Origin: Acidimicrobiales bacterium
GTDB taxonomy: Bacteria > Actinomycetota > Acidimicrobiia > Acidimicrobiales > CADCSY01
Length of the DNA: 56,324 bases
Reading direction: 5' to 3'
NCBI GenBank assembly: GCA_035512495.1
Contig: DATKDW010000040.1
Span: 1-56,324, forward strand
In this document: positions 6,870 to 15,535 of the stretch, in pieces
How positions within the stretch are numbered: position 1 is the first letter of the stretch
Layout of the letters: every line of letters starts with the position of its first letter
The notes under the pieces: generated by a model
The model's input: only the letters and a program-made list of their open reading frames with translations
What the model was told of the DNA's origin: nothing
Databases searched by the model: none
Translations under genes and position numbers: made by a program

Positions 6870-7802
6870 CTACCCCTCGCCGGGTACCACGTCGGCTCGG
6901 ATGGCGCGCAGCCACTCGTCGGCCGCCCGCCACGAGGCCACCACGTCACGCCGCACGGCGTCACCCTGGTCGCCGGCGGCGGGGTACGACCCCAGGAACT
7001 TCACGTCGGCCAGCTTGGCCTTGAGCTCGCGCAGGCAGTCGGCCACCACCTCGTCGGCGAGGTGGCCCTCGAGGTCGATGAAGAAGCAGTACTCGCCGAG
7101 GCTGCGCTTGGTGGGCCGGGAGGAGAGGTAGGTCAAGTTGATGGCCCGCGCCGAGAACTCCTGGAGGATGCCGAGGAGGCTGCCGGGTCGGTCGGCGTGC
7201 TGGAAGCACACGATCGTGGTCTTGTCGTGCCCGGTGGGCGCCGGGACCCCGGACCGGGCGACCACCACGAAGCGGGTCTGGTTCTCGGGGTGGTCCTCGA
7301 TGTCGGTGCCCAGGGCGGTGAGGCCGTACAGCTCACCGGCCAGCGCCGGGGCGATGGCGGCCGAGCGCCCGTCGCGCTCCTCGCCCACGAGGCGAGCCGC
7401 CTCGGCGGTGGAGTTGGCGGGCACGTGCTCGGCGTCGGGCAGGTGGGCCTGCAACCACCGCCGGCACTGTGCGGTGGCCACGGGGATCGAGACGATCCGC
7501 TCCACCTGCTCCAGGGTGACCCCTGGCGGCACCAGCAGGTTCATGACGACGTTGATCACCACCTCGCGCTGCAACAGGAGGTCGGCATCGAAGGTGAGGG
7601 CGTCCAGGGTGATGTTGACCGAGCCCTCGATGGAGTTCTCGATGGGCACGAAGCCGAGGTCGACCTCGCCATCGCTGGTGGCGGCGAGCACGTCGGGGAT
7701 GGAGGCCAGCGGCACCAGCTCGGCGGCCGCCAGGTCGGCCTGGGTCAACAGCGCCTGTTCGGTGAACGTGCCGAGGGGGCCGAGGAAGCCGATGCGTGGC
7801 AT
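6870..7802 (-). CDS. pheA: Prephenate dehydratase
   Basis: A 310-residue monofunctional prephenate dehydratase that converts prephenate to phenylpyruvate in phenylalanine synthesis. The N-terminal part begins IGFLGPLGTFTEQAL and contains the FVPIENSIEG and NQTRF motifs; the catalytic Thr is in TRF. An ACT domain (about 195-275) follows, with SSRPTK at the place of the usual ESRP phenylalanine-binding motif, implying feedback inhibition. The ATG at 7802 sits at the start of the conserved sequence; a TAGCCT element 8 nt before it and no Shine-Dalgarno suggest a leaderless mRNA. The gene is divergent from larB. Confidence 0.93.
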   Translation of the reverse strand: MPRIGFLGPLGTFTEQALLTQADLAAAELVPLASIPDVLAATSDGEVDLGFVPIENSIEGSVNITLDALTFDADLLLQREVVINVVMNLLVPPGVTLEQVERIVSIPVATAQCRRWLQAHLPDAEHVPANSTAEAARLVGEERDGRSAAIAPALAGELYGLTALGTDIEDHPENQTRFVVVARSGVPAPTGHDKTTIVCFQHADRPGSLLGILQEFSARAINLTYLSSRPTKRSLGEYCFFIDLEGHLADEVVADCLRELKAKLADVKFLGSYPAAGDQGDAVRRDVVASWRAADEWLRAIRADVVPGEG

Positions 7803-7810
7803 GGCGCTGC

Positions 7811-7816
7811 AGGCTA
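7811..7816 (-). promoter_or_regulatory. Putative -10 of pheA (leaderless)
   Basis: TAGCCT on the minus strand lies 8 nt before the pheA ATG, matching the TANNNT pattern seen before many genes here. Confidence 0.45.
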
Positions 7817-7857
7817 CGGCGTCGCCCGGGCCGGGCCGAAGCGGCAAGGATGGAGGG

Positions 7858-8625
7858 GTGGACGAGGTCGCGCTCCGAGCGCTGGTCGAGGGGGTGCGGG
7901 CAGGCACCGTCGCCCCCGACGACGCAATGGCGGCACTGCGGCGCCTCCCCTTCGCCGACCTCGGCTTCGCCCGCGTCGACCACCACCGGCGACTGCGCCA
8001 GGGCGTGGCCGAGGCGGTCTACGGACCGGGCAAGGCACCGGCGCAGTGCGCCGCCATCGTCACCGAGCTGCTGTCGGTCGGCGACGGGCCGGTCCTGCTC
8101 ACCCGGGCCGACCAGGCCCAGGTCGCCGCGTCCCTCGCCGCCGCACCGGGCGGCACCCTCACCGTCACCGGCGACGGGCCGGCGACGGTGGTGTGGCGAC
8201 CGTCGCCCGAGCGCAGCGAGCGGATCGCCGTCGTCACCGCCGGGACGGCCGACCTGCCGGTGGCCGACGAGTGCGCCGCCACCCTGGCCGCCTACGGGCT
8301 GCGGACGGTCCGGGTCACCGACGTGGGCGTCGCCGGGGTGCACCGCCTGCTCGAAGCGCTCGACGACCTGACCGCCGCCGAGGTCGTCGTGGTGGTCGCC
8401 GGCATGGAGGGTGCGCTGCCCAGCGTGGTGGGCGGCATCGTGGCCGCCCCGATCGTGGCGGTGCCCACCAGCGTCGGGTACGGCGCCGCTCTCGAGGGCG
8501 TGACCGCCCTCCTCGGCATGCTCTCCAGCTGCGCGGCGGGCATCACCGTGGTCGGCATCGACAACGGCTTCGGCGCCGCCTGCGCCGTGGCCCGCACCGT
8601 CGGGGTCCTCGGCCGCCATGGCTGA
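7858..8625 (+). CDS. larB: LarB, nickel-pincer cofactor synthase
   Basis: The 255-residue protein matches LarB, which carboxylates and hydrolyses nicotinic acid adenine dinucleotide to give the pyridinium biscarboxylic mononucleotide that becomes the nickel-pincer cofactor of lactate racemase-type enzymes. The C-terminal half resembles AIR carboxylase (PurE), with VAGMEGALPSVVGG and a glycine-rich VPTSVGYGAALEG segment. The N-terminal part has the LPFADLGFARVDHHR motif. GGAGG just upstream supports the GTG at 7858. The gene overlaps larC by 8 bases. LarE and any nickel-pincer enzyme are not in the window. Confidence 0.92.
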   Translation: MDEVALRALVEGVRAGTVAPDDAMAALRRLPFADLGFARVDHHRRLRQGVAEAVYGPGKAPAQCAAIVTELLSVGDGPVLLTRADQAQVAASLAAAPGGTLTVTGDGPATVVWRPSPERSERIAVVTAGTADLPVADECAATLAAYGLRTVRVTDVGVAGVHRLLEALDDLTAAEVVVVVAGMEGALPSVVGGIVAAPIVAVPTSVGYGAALEGVTALLGMLSSCAAGITVVGIDNGFGAACAVARTVGVLGRHG

Positions 8626-9874
8626 CGGCACCGGCGGGTCCACCGTCGCCTGGTTCCACTGCTTCGCCGGCATCGCCGGCGACATGGCCCTCGGCGCCCT
8701 GATCGACGCCGGCGCCGACGTCGACGAGGTCCGGGCCCTGCTGCGACGGCTGCCGGTGACCGGCTGGCGCCTCGAGGCTCGCCCCACGATGCGGGGCGGC
8801 ATCGCCGCCACCTCGGCGGTGGTCGTGGCCGCCGACGACACCGTGGTGCGCACCTACACCCACATCACCGGCGTCATCGAGGAGGCGCGCCTGCCCGAGC
8901 GGGTCCGGGCGCGGGCACTGGCCACCTTCGCCCGCATCGCCGAGGTCGAGGCTCGCATGCACCGCCGGCCCCTCAAGCAGGTGCACTTCCACGAGGTGGG
9001 CGGCATCGACGCCATCGTCGACATCGTGGGGGTGGCCGCCGCACTGGAGGTGCTGGAGGTCGACGAGGTGGCCGCCAGCCGGGTGGCGACCGGCACCGGC
9101 ATGGTGCGCACCGCCCACGGCGCCCTCCCCAACCCGGCGCCGGCGGTCGTCGCCCTCCTGGCCGGCGCACCGACGCGGGGCCTCGATGTCGGCGTGGAGC
9201 TCACCACGCCGACCGGCGCCGGTCTGCTGGCGGCACTCGCCACCTCGTGGGGGCCGATGCCGGCGATGACGATCACCGCCAGCGGCTTCGGGGCCGGCAC
9301 CCGCGAGCTCGACGACCTGCCCAACATGACCCAGGTCGTGGTGGGACGGGCCGAGCGGTCGCCGGCCACCGCCTCCAGCACAGGAGGCCAGCCGGTGGTG
9401 CTGCTCGAGGCCAACGTCGACGACGTCACCGGCGAGACCCTCGCCCACACCATCGCCGCCCTGCTCGACGCCGGTGCCCACGATGCCTGGGTGACCCCCA
9501 TCGTGATGAAGAAGGGCCGGCCGGCTCACACCGTGAGCGTGCTGGCCGACGTGGCTCTGGCGGCGGAGATCCGAGGCGTGCTCGTCGCCGAGACCGGCAC
9601 CCTCGGCGTCCGCGGCGGGACCATCGAGCGTTGGCCGGTGCGGCGCACCGTCGACGAGGTCGAGGTCGAGGGCCTGGTGGTGCGGGTCAAGGTCTCGCCA
9701 GGCCGGGCCAAGGTGGAGCACGACGACGCCGTCCGGGTGGCCGAGCGCACGGGACTGCCCCTCCGCGAGGTCGTCTCCCGGGCCGAGGGGACCTGGCGGC
9801 GCGCCCACCACGAAGACCCCACCGTGGTGACCCTGCCCCCGCCGGCCGCACCGCCCGACGACGACGCCGGCTGA
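8618..9874 (+). CDS. larC: LarC, nickel insertion protein
   Basis: A 418-residue LarC protein, the CTP-dependent cyclometallase that inserts nickel into the bisthiocarboxylic mononucleotide, the last step of nickel-pincer cofactor synthesis. The N-terminal signature HCFAGIAGDMALGAL and the KQVHFHEVGGIDAIVDIVG stretch are the family hallmarks, and the C-terminal domain contains the conserved LEANVDDVTGE motif. LarC is coded in one frame here, whereas in lactobacilli it is made by frameshifting. Its overlap with larB implies translational coupling. It ends 6 bases from the convergent GGDEF gene. Confidence 0.93.
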   Translation: MADGTGGSTVAWFHCFAGIAGDMALGALIDAGADVDEVRALLRRLPVTGWRLEARPTMRGGIAATSAVVVAADDTVVRTYTHITGVIEEARLPERVRARALATFARIAEVEARMHRRPLKQVHFHEVGGIDAIVDIVGVAAALEVLEVDEVAASRVATGTGMVRTAHGALPNPAPAVVALLAGAPTRGLDVGVELTTPTGAGLLAALATSWGPMPAMTITASGFGAGTRELDDLPNMTQVVVGRAERSPATASSTGGQPVVLLEANVDDVTGETLAHTIAALLDAGAHDAWVTPIVMKKGRPAHTVSVLADVALAAEIRGVLVAETGTLGVRGGTIERWPVRRTVDEVEVEGLVVRVKVSPGRAKVEHDDAVRVAERTGLPLREVVSRAEGTWRRAHHEDPTVVTLPPPAAPPDDDAG

Positions 9875-9880
9875 CCCCGG

Positions 9881-11962
9881 CTACGACCCGGCGACCGCCC
9901 AGCGGCCGTTCCCGGCCGCCTTGGCCGCGTACATGGCGTCGTCGGCGGCGTGTAGCAGCGCGGCCCGGTCCTGGTCGCCGCCGATCGAGGTGGCGATGCC
10001 GATGCTCCCCGACACCACGACCTCGCCGCCGTCGACCGCGAAGGGCATCCGGAGGGCGTCGAGGACCTTTGCGGCCACCGCCTCGGCGGCCATGCCCGCC
10101 CCGTTGGGCGAGTCGGCCACCAGCACCACGAACTCGTCACCGCCGAGGCGGGCCACGGTGTCGCTCGCCCGCAAGCAGCCGCGCAGGCGCTCGCCGACCA
10201 GGCACAGGACCTCGTCGCCACCGCGGTGGCCGTAGGTGTCGTTGACCTTCTTGAAGTCGTCGAGGTCGACGAAGAGCACGGCGACCTCGTGGCCGGTCCG
10301 CCGAGCGCGCTGGAGGGCGAGCTCGACCCGGTCCTCGTAGAGCGCCCGGTTCGGCAGGCCGGTGAGTCCGTCGTGGAGCGCCTGGTGCTGGATGTGGGCC
10401 ACGAGCTCGACGTTGCGCAGCGCGGTGGCGCTCTGATCGGCGAGGGCCCGGAACCGGGCGAGCAGCTCCGGGGTGGGCTCGAGGCGCTCGGGCCGCTCCA
10501 CCACCCCCGCGGCGCTGACGCCGTAGAAGCGCTCGGCGCTCACCAGCGGATTGACCACGACGGCCTCCAGGCCCGTGGCCTGCATCATGGCGCCGACCCA
10601 CGGGTCGTCGACGTCAGCGGTGAAGCAGAGCGGCTCGGGCATGGTGAGCATCTGCTCGAACAGGGGGGTGTCGTCGGCCGAGATGGTCACCTTTCGCAGG
10701 AACGCCTCGTGCTCGGCGGGGAAGCCCCGGAAGGAAACGGGTTGGAGCAGCGCTGTCTCCCGGTCGAAGAGGTAGACGGCAACCCGGTCGCAGTCGATGA
10801 CCTCCGTGACCGCCTCGACGAGGGCCTCGGCCACCTCGACGCCGTCGGTCGTCTCGGCCAGGGTGCACGCCAGATCGAGGAGGGCCGTGGCGGTGAGGGC
10901 GTCGCGGCGGGTGCTCTCGAGCGCCGCGGCCTGGGCGATGGCGGCCGCAGCCAAGTCGGCGTAGTCGGCGAGGAGCGAGCGGTCGGCCTCGAGGAAGCGG
11001 GACCCGGGGGGAAAGAGGGCCACGAGGCGGCCGTGGCGGCGCCCGTCGGAGGTGACGTCGACCACGAGGCGAGAGCCAGCGCCGTCGTCCGGGTCGCCGG
11101 TCAGCACGTCGTCCGCCAGTAGCTCCGCCTCGCCACTGGTGAGGCCCACGCTGTGGACCAGCGGCGCTCCCGACCCCATCCGGATCGCCAGCAGGTGGGC
11201 GGGGGCCCGCACGGCGCCGCTGGCCTGGTCGACGATCCGCCGCAGGAGCTCGTCGAGGTCGCCTCCGGCCACCAGGCTCGCCACCGTCCGCCGGAAGCTG
11301 TCGAAGCGGGCGTTCACGGCCGCCAGCTCGCCGCGCAGCGCCTCGGCCGCCGCCTCACTGCTCGTGTGGGCGGCCCAGCGGACGTCGAAGACGCACCGGT
11401 CGCTCCCGTCGAGGACGCAGGCCACCTCGCGCACCTCGGCGGGCCCGAGCCCGAAGATGAGCGGGACGATGCCGAGGGCGCCGGCGGTGTAGTCGCACAC
11501 CTCCCGGTAGCGGGGTGCCCCCTCGATCGGCCAGGCCGCCACGACGCCACCGCCCTCCCTGACCTCGACGGTCTCCATCGGCGTCACCGTCGAGAACTTG
11601 GACACGACCTCCGGCATGGCCTCGAGCAGCGCTTCGGGCGACCCGAGGGACTGCAGGACGGCGGCGACGTCACCGGCAGCCCCGGCGCGCACCCAGTGCT
11701 GCGCCACCTCCCGGAGGTGGTGGCTGCCGCCCAGGACCTCGCCGGCGGCCTCGAGCAGGCAGCGGCCCTGTTCATAGGAGCTCCAGTCCGTGAGGTCCTC
11801 GAGCTCCGCGACCGAGCGTCGCTCCCCTGCCAGCTCGAGGAGCCGGGCGACGCCGTCGTCGCCCTCCCGCACCCGCACCAGGCTCAAGACCTCCGAGGTG
11901 ACCGCACCCGACACGACGCGGTCCAACGAGAGGGCGCCACCCCGCTCACCTGCCATCGCCAT
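9881..11962 (-). CDS. Diguanylate cyclase with V4R-like and GAF sensor domains
   Basis: A 693-residue soluble signalling protein. The N-terminal 210 residues end in VLDGSDRCVFDVRW, the Cys-containing signature of V4R/XylR-N-type small-ligand sensors. Two GAF domains follow (about 225-345 and 360-500), then a GGDEF domain (about 520-690) with an intact RLGGDEFVVL catalytic loop and an RxxD inhibitory site (RASD) five residues before it. It should make cyclic di-GMP in response to an unknown ligand. GGGGAG seven bases before the first ATG supports the start. The gene is divergent from the Mau-like operon, so shared control is possible. Confidence 0.88.
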   Translation of the reverse strand: MAMAGERGGALSLDRVVSGAVTSEVLSLVRVREGDDGVARLLELAGERRSVAELEDLTDWSSYEQGRCLLEAAGEVLGGSHHLREVAQHWVRAGAAGDVAAVLQSLGSPEALLEAMPEVVSKFSTVTPMETVEVREGGGVVAAWPIEGAPRYREVCDYTAGALGIVPLIFGLGPAEVREVACVLDGSDRCVFDVRWAAHTSSEAAAEALRGELAAVNARFDSFRRTVASLVAGGDLDELLRRIVDQASGAVRAPAHLLAIRMGSGAPLVHSVGLTSGEAELLADDVLTGDPDDGAGSRLVVDVTSDGRRHGRLVALFPPGSRFLEADRSLLADYADLAAAAIAQAAALESTRRDALTATALLDLACTLAETTDGVEVAEALVEAVTEVIDCDRVAVYLFDRETALLQPVSFRGFPAEHEAFLRKVTISADDTPLFEQMLTMPEPLCFTADVDDPWVGAMMQATGLEAVVVNPLVSAERFYGVSAAGVVERPERLEPTPELLARFRALADQSATALRNVELVAHIQHQALHDGLTGLPNRALYEDRVELALQRARRTGHEVAVLFVDLDDFKKVNDTYGHRGGDEVLCLVGERLRGCLRASDTVARLGGDEFVVLVADSPNGAGMAAEAVAAKVLDALRMPFAVDGGEVVVSGSIGIATSIGGDQDRAALLHAADDAMYAAKAAGNGRWAVAGS

Positions 11963-12074
11963 CGGCCACTCCCCGGGTCACCGCTCGAACCTCACGCACC
12001 CCATCGGCCGATCCAGACCAGATGCAAGGGGCGGGCGAGATCCGCCTGCGCCCGTGTCGGTGCGACCACCGGGC

Positions 12075-12080
12075 TACCGT
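12075..12080 (+). promoter_or_regulatory. Putative -10 of the Mau-like operon (leaderless)
   Basis: TACCGT lies 6 nt before the GTG at 12087. This favours 12087 over the ATG at 12114, which has no Shine-Dalgarno. Confidence 0.45.
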
Positions 12081-12086
12081 TGGTCG

Positions 12087-13049
12087 GTGCTCGGCGGCGC
12101 CACGCTATCCACCATGCGGAAGCGGCGCTCGCCCGCGGCCGCTGCCCTCCTGCTCGCGGCCATCACGCTGGTGGCGGGCCTCACCGTCGGTGGCGGCGCC
12201 AGCCACGACGGCGGCGGCCACCGAGCCACCACGGCAGCCGGCGGTGGCGCCCAGGGCTACCGCCTCGTCGACGCCGACGGCGGGGTGCGGACCTTCAGCG
12301 ACGCCGCCACCCTCGGCGACGCCGGGGTCGGTGGCCTGCCCTCGCCGGTCGTGGCCGCCGCCGGCACCCCGAGCGGCGAGGGCTACTGGATGGCCACCGC
12401 CAGCGGCGTGGTCCTGCGCGCCGGGGACGCTCCCTTCCGTGGCAGCACCTCCGGCATCGCCCTCAACGAGCCCGTGGTCGGCATGGCCGCCCACCCCTCC
12501 GGCGACGGCTACTGGCTGGTGGCGCGCGACGGCGGCGTGTTCAGCCACGGGGCCCCGTTCTACGGCTCCACGGGCAACCTGACCCTGAACGAACCCATCG
12601 TCAGCATGGCGGCATCGCCCCGCCGCGGCTACTGGTTCGTGGCCGCCGACGGAGGGGTCTTCGCCTTCGGCGGGACGCCGTTCCGCGGCTCCACCGGCGA
12701 CCGGCGGCTGAACGAGCCGGTGGTCGGCATGGCCGCCCACCCCTCCGGCGACGGCTACTGGCTGGTGGCGCGCGACGGCGGCGTCTTCAGCTTCGGCGCC
12801 GCCCGCTTCCAAGGGTCCGCCGGCGGGATCGCCCTCAACCAGCCCATCGTGGGCATGGCAACCACCGCCACCGGCGACGGCTACTGGCTGGTGGCGCGCG
12901 ACGGCGGCGTCTTCGCCTACGGCGACGCCACCTTCCGCGGGTCGACCGGTGGGTCGTCCTCACCGGTGCACACCACCGCCGTGGTCGTCGCGTCCCCACC
13001 GGCATCCAGCGCCACCAGCATCGGACCCAGCGACGACGAGGGCTCCTGA
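12087..13049 (+). CDS. Secreted repeat protein, probable beta-propeller
   Basis: The 320-residue product starts with a signal peptide (RKRR, then Ala/Leu-rich core to about residue 45) and then carries six repeats of about 41 residues with the core GDGYWLVARDGGVFSFG. The blade-like repeats match those in the Rpf muralidase of this window. It ends in a Ser/Thr/Pro-rich tail without an anchor. The stop is two bases before the start of the MauE-like gene, so it is the first gene of that operon. A leaderless GTG start at 12087 is preferred; ATG 12114 is the alternative. The molecular role is unknown. Because the heavy chain of methylamine dehydrogenase is also a propeller, a partner role for the MauA-like protein is conceivable, but not shown. 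Confidence 0.75.
   Translation: MLGGATLSTMRKRRSPAAAALLLAAITLVAGLTVGGGASHDGGGHRATTAAGGGAQGYRLVDADGGVRTFSDAATLGDAGVGGLPSPVVAAAGTPSGEGYWMATASGVVLRAGDAPFRGSTSGIALNEPVVGMAAHPSGDGYWLVARDGGVFSHGAPFYGSTGNLTLNEPIVSMAASPRRGYWFVAADGGVFAFGGTPFRGSTGDRRLNEPVVGMAAHPSGDGYWLVARDGGVFSFGAARFQGSAGGIALNQPIVGMATTATGDGYWLVARDGGVFAYGDATFRGSTGGSSSPVHTTAVVVASPPASSATSIGPSDDEGS
12465..12790. repeat. Nearly identical DNA repeats inside the propeller gene
   Basis: The roughly 80 bases from 12465 and from 12711 differ at only a few positions and are 246 bases (two protein repeats) apart. A third, shorter copy begins near 12880. Identity at silent positions points to recent internal duplication or gene conversion of repeat units. 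Confidence 0.75.
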
Positions 13050-13051
13050 CC

Positions 13052-13573
13052 GTGGACGCCGTCGCCTACTGCGTCGCCCTGGTGCTCGCCACCACCTTCG
13101 CCTGGGCGGGTGTCGCCAAGCTGCGCGACCGGGGCACCACCGAGCGCACCTTCCGCGCCTTCGGGCTCCCGGCGCCCGCCGGCCTCGCCACCGCCGTGCC
13201 CGTCGCCGAGCTCGGCCTTGCGGCCGGCCTGGTCCTCGTGCCTGGGTGGGCGGCGGTGGTAGCGCTGGCGGTGCTCGCCGGCTTCACCACCCTGTTGGTC
13301 CGCGCCCTGCGGGCCGGCGTCGACGTGGGCTGCGGCTGCTTCGGCACCGCCCGGAGCGAGCCGGTGTCGTTCGTGGAGCTCGTGCGCAACGGCGTCCTCG
13401 CCCTCGCCGCGGTGATCGCCGCCACTGCACCACGGGTCGTCGTCCCCACCCTCGAGTCGGTGGTGGCGGTGACCACCGCCGCCGCCGTGGCCGCCCTGGT
13501 CCTGGCCCTCTGCGAGGTCCGCCGGGCCACCGGGGCGACGTTCCGAGTCGACCTGAGCGGCGGGCCAGGGTGA
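13052..13573 (+). CDS. MauE/DoxX-type membrane protein
   Basis: A 173-residue protein with four predicted membrane helices. The features of MauE-family proteins are present: an N-terminal helix followed by AGVAKLRD, the GLPAP turn and a CGCFG motif (Cys94, Cys96) in the third loop region. MauE proteins are needed for disulfide bond formation in the small subunit of methylamine dehydrogenase, probably as a membrane thiol-oxidoreductase partner of MauD. Two bases separate it from the upstream repeat gene and seven from the downstream thioredoxin-like gene. Its place before a 12-cysteine protein fits an oxidative-folding role. Confidence 0.82.
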   Translation: MDAVAYCVALVLATTFAWAGVAKLRDRGTTERTFRAFGLPAPAGLATAVPVAELGLAAGLVLVPGWAAVVALAVLAGFTTLLVRALRAGVDVGCGCFGTARSEPVSFVELVRNGVLALAAVIAATAPRVVVPTLESVVAVTTAAAVAALVLALCEVRRATGATFRVDLSGGPG

Positions 13574-13580
13574 GGCGGCC

Positions 13581-14078
13581 ATGAGCGGCAGCGTGTGGGT
13601 CGCCTCGTACGTCCTGCTGTGGTTGGCCGTCCTCGTGCTCGCCGTGTCGGTGGTGGCGCTGCTGCGCCAGATCGGGGTGCTCCACGCCCGTCTCCACCCC
13701 CTCGGCGTGCACTTCGCCGGCGAGGGGCCCGAGCTCGACCGCCCGGCGCCGATGGCCGCCGAGCACCGCTACGGCGAGGCCGGGGCCACACTGCTCGCCT
13801 TCACCGCGCCGACCTGCGAGGTCTGCGCCACACTCCGCCCCTCGCTCGACGCCCTGCGCCGCCAGTACCGGGAGCTCGCCATGCACGTCATCGACCTCGA
13901 CGACACGACCAGACCGACCTTCTCGGCGTTCAACGTCCAGTCCACGCCCTACGTGGTGGCGGTTGACCGCGAGGGCATCGTCCGGGGCCGGGGGGTCGCC
14001 AACTCGCTCGAGCAGGTCGAGGAGCTCCTCCTCGAGGCCCGCCAGCGCGCCGAGTCGGCCCAGGGGACGGACGAGTGA
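13581..14078 (+). CDS. MauD/TlpA-like membrane-anchored thioredoxin
   Basis: A 165-residue protein with one N-terminal membrane helix (about 6-28) and a thioredoxin-fold domain outside the cell. The redox motif is CEVC at residues 79-82 in FTAPTCEVCATLRPS, and a cis-Pro appears in the STPYVV segment. In the mau cluster MauD is the disulfide isomerase for the multi-disulfide MauA subunit; here the next gene codes a 12-cysteine domain. Start supported by GAGG upstream; the stop overlaps the next start (GTGA). Confidence 0.82.
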   Translation: MSGSVWVASYVLLWLAVLVLAVSVVALLRQIGVLHARLHPLGVHFAGEGPELDRPAPMAAEHRYGEAGATLLAFTAPTCEVCATLRPSLDALRRQYRELAMHVIDLDDTTRPTFSAFNVQSTPYVVAVDREGIVRGRGVANSLEQVEELLLEARQRAESAQGTDE

Positions 14079-15535
14079 GGCAGGAGCCCACGACCACCGG
14101 CGTCGCCGGCCTCAACGGCGCCGTCGAGCGCCTCGGCCGGCGCCTCGCGGCTCGCACGACCCGCCGCTCCTTCCTCGACCGGATGGCCAAGGTGGCGGTG
14201 CTCGTCGCCGGGGGCCCCGCCCTCGCCACCCTGCTGGCCGACCGAGCCGAAGCCCGCGTCTGCGGGCAGTCGGGCGTCGCCGCCAAGTGCCCGACCTTCG
14301 ACTGCGTCGGGCCCGGCGACGTGTGGGGCTGGTGCTGGTACGCCAGCCCCGGTTGCTGCTCCAACGGCGGGCTGAAGAAGATCTGCGACTGCTGCCGGGT
14401 CGACTACCCCAACGTCCACGGGTACTGCCCGAGTGGCACCAACGTCCTCTGCATCCTCGAGAGCTGCCTCGCCGACCCCCGGGTCATGGCCAAGCCCACG
14501 CTGCGGGCCGCAGGGATGAGCGCCGCCGCCGTGGCGGTCGCCCGCAGCGGGCTGGCGGCCGCAGGGCGCGGGGGTGCGGTGGTCATCGGCGACGCCCACG
14601 ACCACCTCGCTGCCTCGGTGGCCGGGCCCGTCGCCGCCGCGGTGCACGGGCCCCTCCTGCTCAGCGACCGCGACCGGGTCCCCTCACCCGTGGCCGACGA
14701 GATCCAGCGCCTCGGCGCCGTCGAGGCCTTCGTGGTCGGCCCGGCCATGACCCCGGCGGTCGACGCGGCGCTGACGTCCATGGGTCTGCAGGTGACCAGG
14801 GTCCACCAGGCGGACGACCTGGCAACGGCCTCGGCCGAGACGGCCCGCTGGGTGCTGGCGCGCGTCGGCGGCAGTCGGGTGCTGGCCGTCGCCGCCACCG
14901 GGCCGTCGGCCACCGCCGCACCGGCGGCAGCGGCCGTCGCCGGCGCCGGGCGGGCCGCCCTGGTGGTCGGCTTCGACGAGGCCGTCTCGCTCACGACCGG
15001 CCCCGACGCCCCCGCCACCGTCACCTACCTCGTCGGGCCCGGCATGGCCGAGCGGGCACCGGAGGTGGCCGGCGCCTTCGCCGTGCACGGCGCCGACCAT
15101 GTCGCCCTCGGCCTGGCACTCGCCGACCTCGCCGCCCGGGACGAGCGCCGGATCAACCTGTCGGTCAACCTCGTGCCCGCCGGGAGCACCGAGGTGGCGG
15201 CCGGCCTGGCCGGGAGCCGGGGTGTGCTGCTGTTCCACCCCGACGGCGTCCTCGGCGCCGACATCTACCGCTGGATCGTGGCCCACGAGCCCTCGCTCGC
15301 CCGGGGCGTCGTCGGCGGCTCCCTCGGCGCCCTCGGCGATGCCGGCATCTACGACCTGCAGTCGTCGCTCAACCGCTTCGACACCCACTTCCTCCAGGGC
15401 CAGGCAGGCCAGGGCCTCCCCGTCATCTCTCAGCCCGAGTCGGAGCGTCCCGTCGGCGAGGCCCGAGCCGCCGGCCAGCCGTCCGCCCAGCCCGACGGCT
15501 ACTGGTCGGCACGCGCCAACCCGGCACGGCGGTGA
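14075..15535 (+). CDS. Tat-exported MauA-like 12-Cys domain fused to CWB2-type repeats
   Basis: The 486-residue precursor opens with a Tat signal: RRSFLDRM at 30-37, hydrophobic core, cleavage near AEA (60). The leader ERLGRRLAARTTRRS strongly resembles that of methylamine dehydrogenase light chain (MauA). A compact domain (63-131) has exactly 12 cysteines, as MauA has, including a CC-x8-CxC block (94-106) like the CC-x7-CxC of MauA. Trp84, 86 and 88 could supply one partner of a tryptophan tryptophylquinone, but the second Trp of MauA (Trp-Cys) seems replaced by Tyr117-Cys118. Residues about 155-485 look like cell-wall-binding repeat 2 modules, with motifs such as GPLLLSDRD and VEAFVVGPA. 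It probably sits in the cell wall. The activity is unknown. Confidence 0.7.
   Translation: MRQEPTTTGVAGLNGAVERLGRRLAARTTRRSFLDRMAKVAVLVAGGPALATLLADRAEARVCGQSGVAAKCPTFDCVGPGDVWGWCWYASPGCCSNGGLKKICDCCRVDYPNVHGYCPSGTNVLCILESCLADPRVMAKPTLRAAGMSAAAVAVARSGLAAAGRGGAVVIGDAHDHLAASVAGPVAAAVHGPLLLSDRDRVPSPVADEIQRLGAVEAFVVGPAMTPAVDAALTSMGLQVTRVHQADDLATASAETARWVLARVGGSRVLAVAATGPSATAAPAAAAVAGAGRAALVVGFDEAVSLTTGPDAPATVTYLVGPGMAERAPEVAGAFAVHGADHVALGLALADLAARDERRINLSVNLVPAGSTEVAAGLAGSRGVLLFHPDGVLGADIYRWIVAHEPSLARGVVGGSLGALGDAGIYDLQSSLNRFDTHFLQGQAGQGLPVISQPESERPVGEARAAGQPSAQPDGYWSARANPARR

Noticed and set aside
14075-15535. Assignment as a true methylamine dehydrogenase light chain
   Set aside because: Heavy-chain and MauG genes are absent and the second cofactor Trp seems replaced by Tyr, so only MauA-like is claimed.
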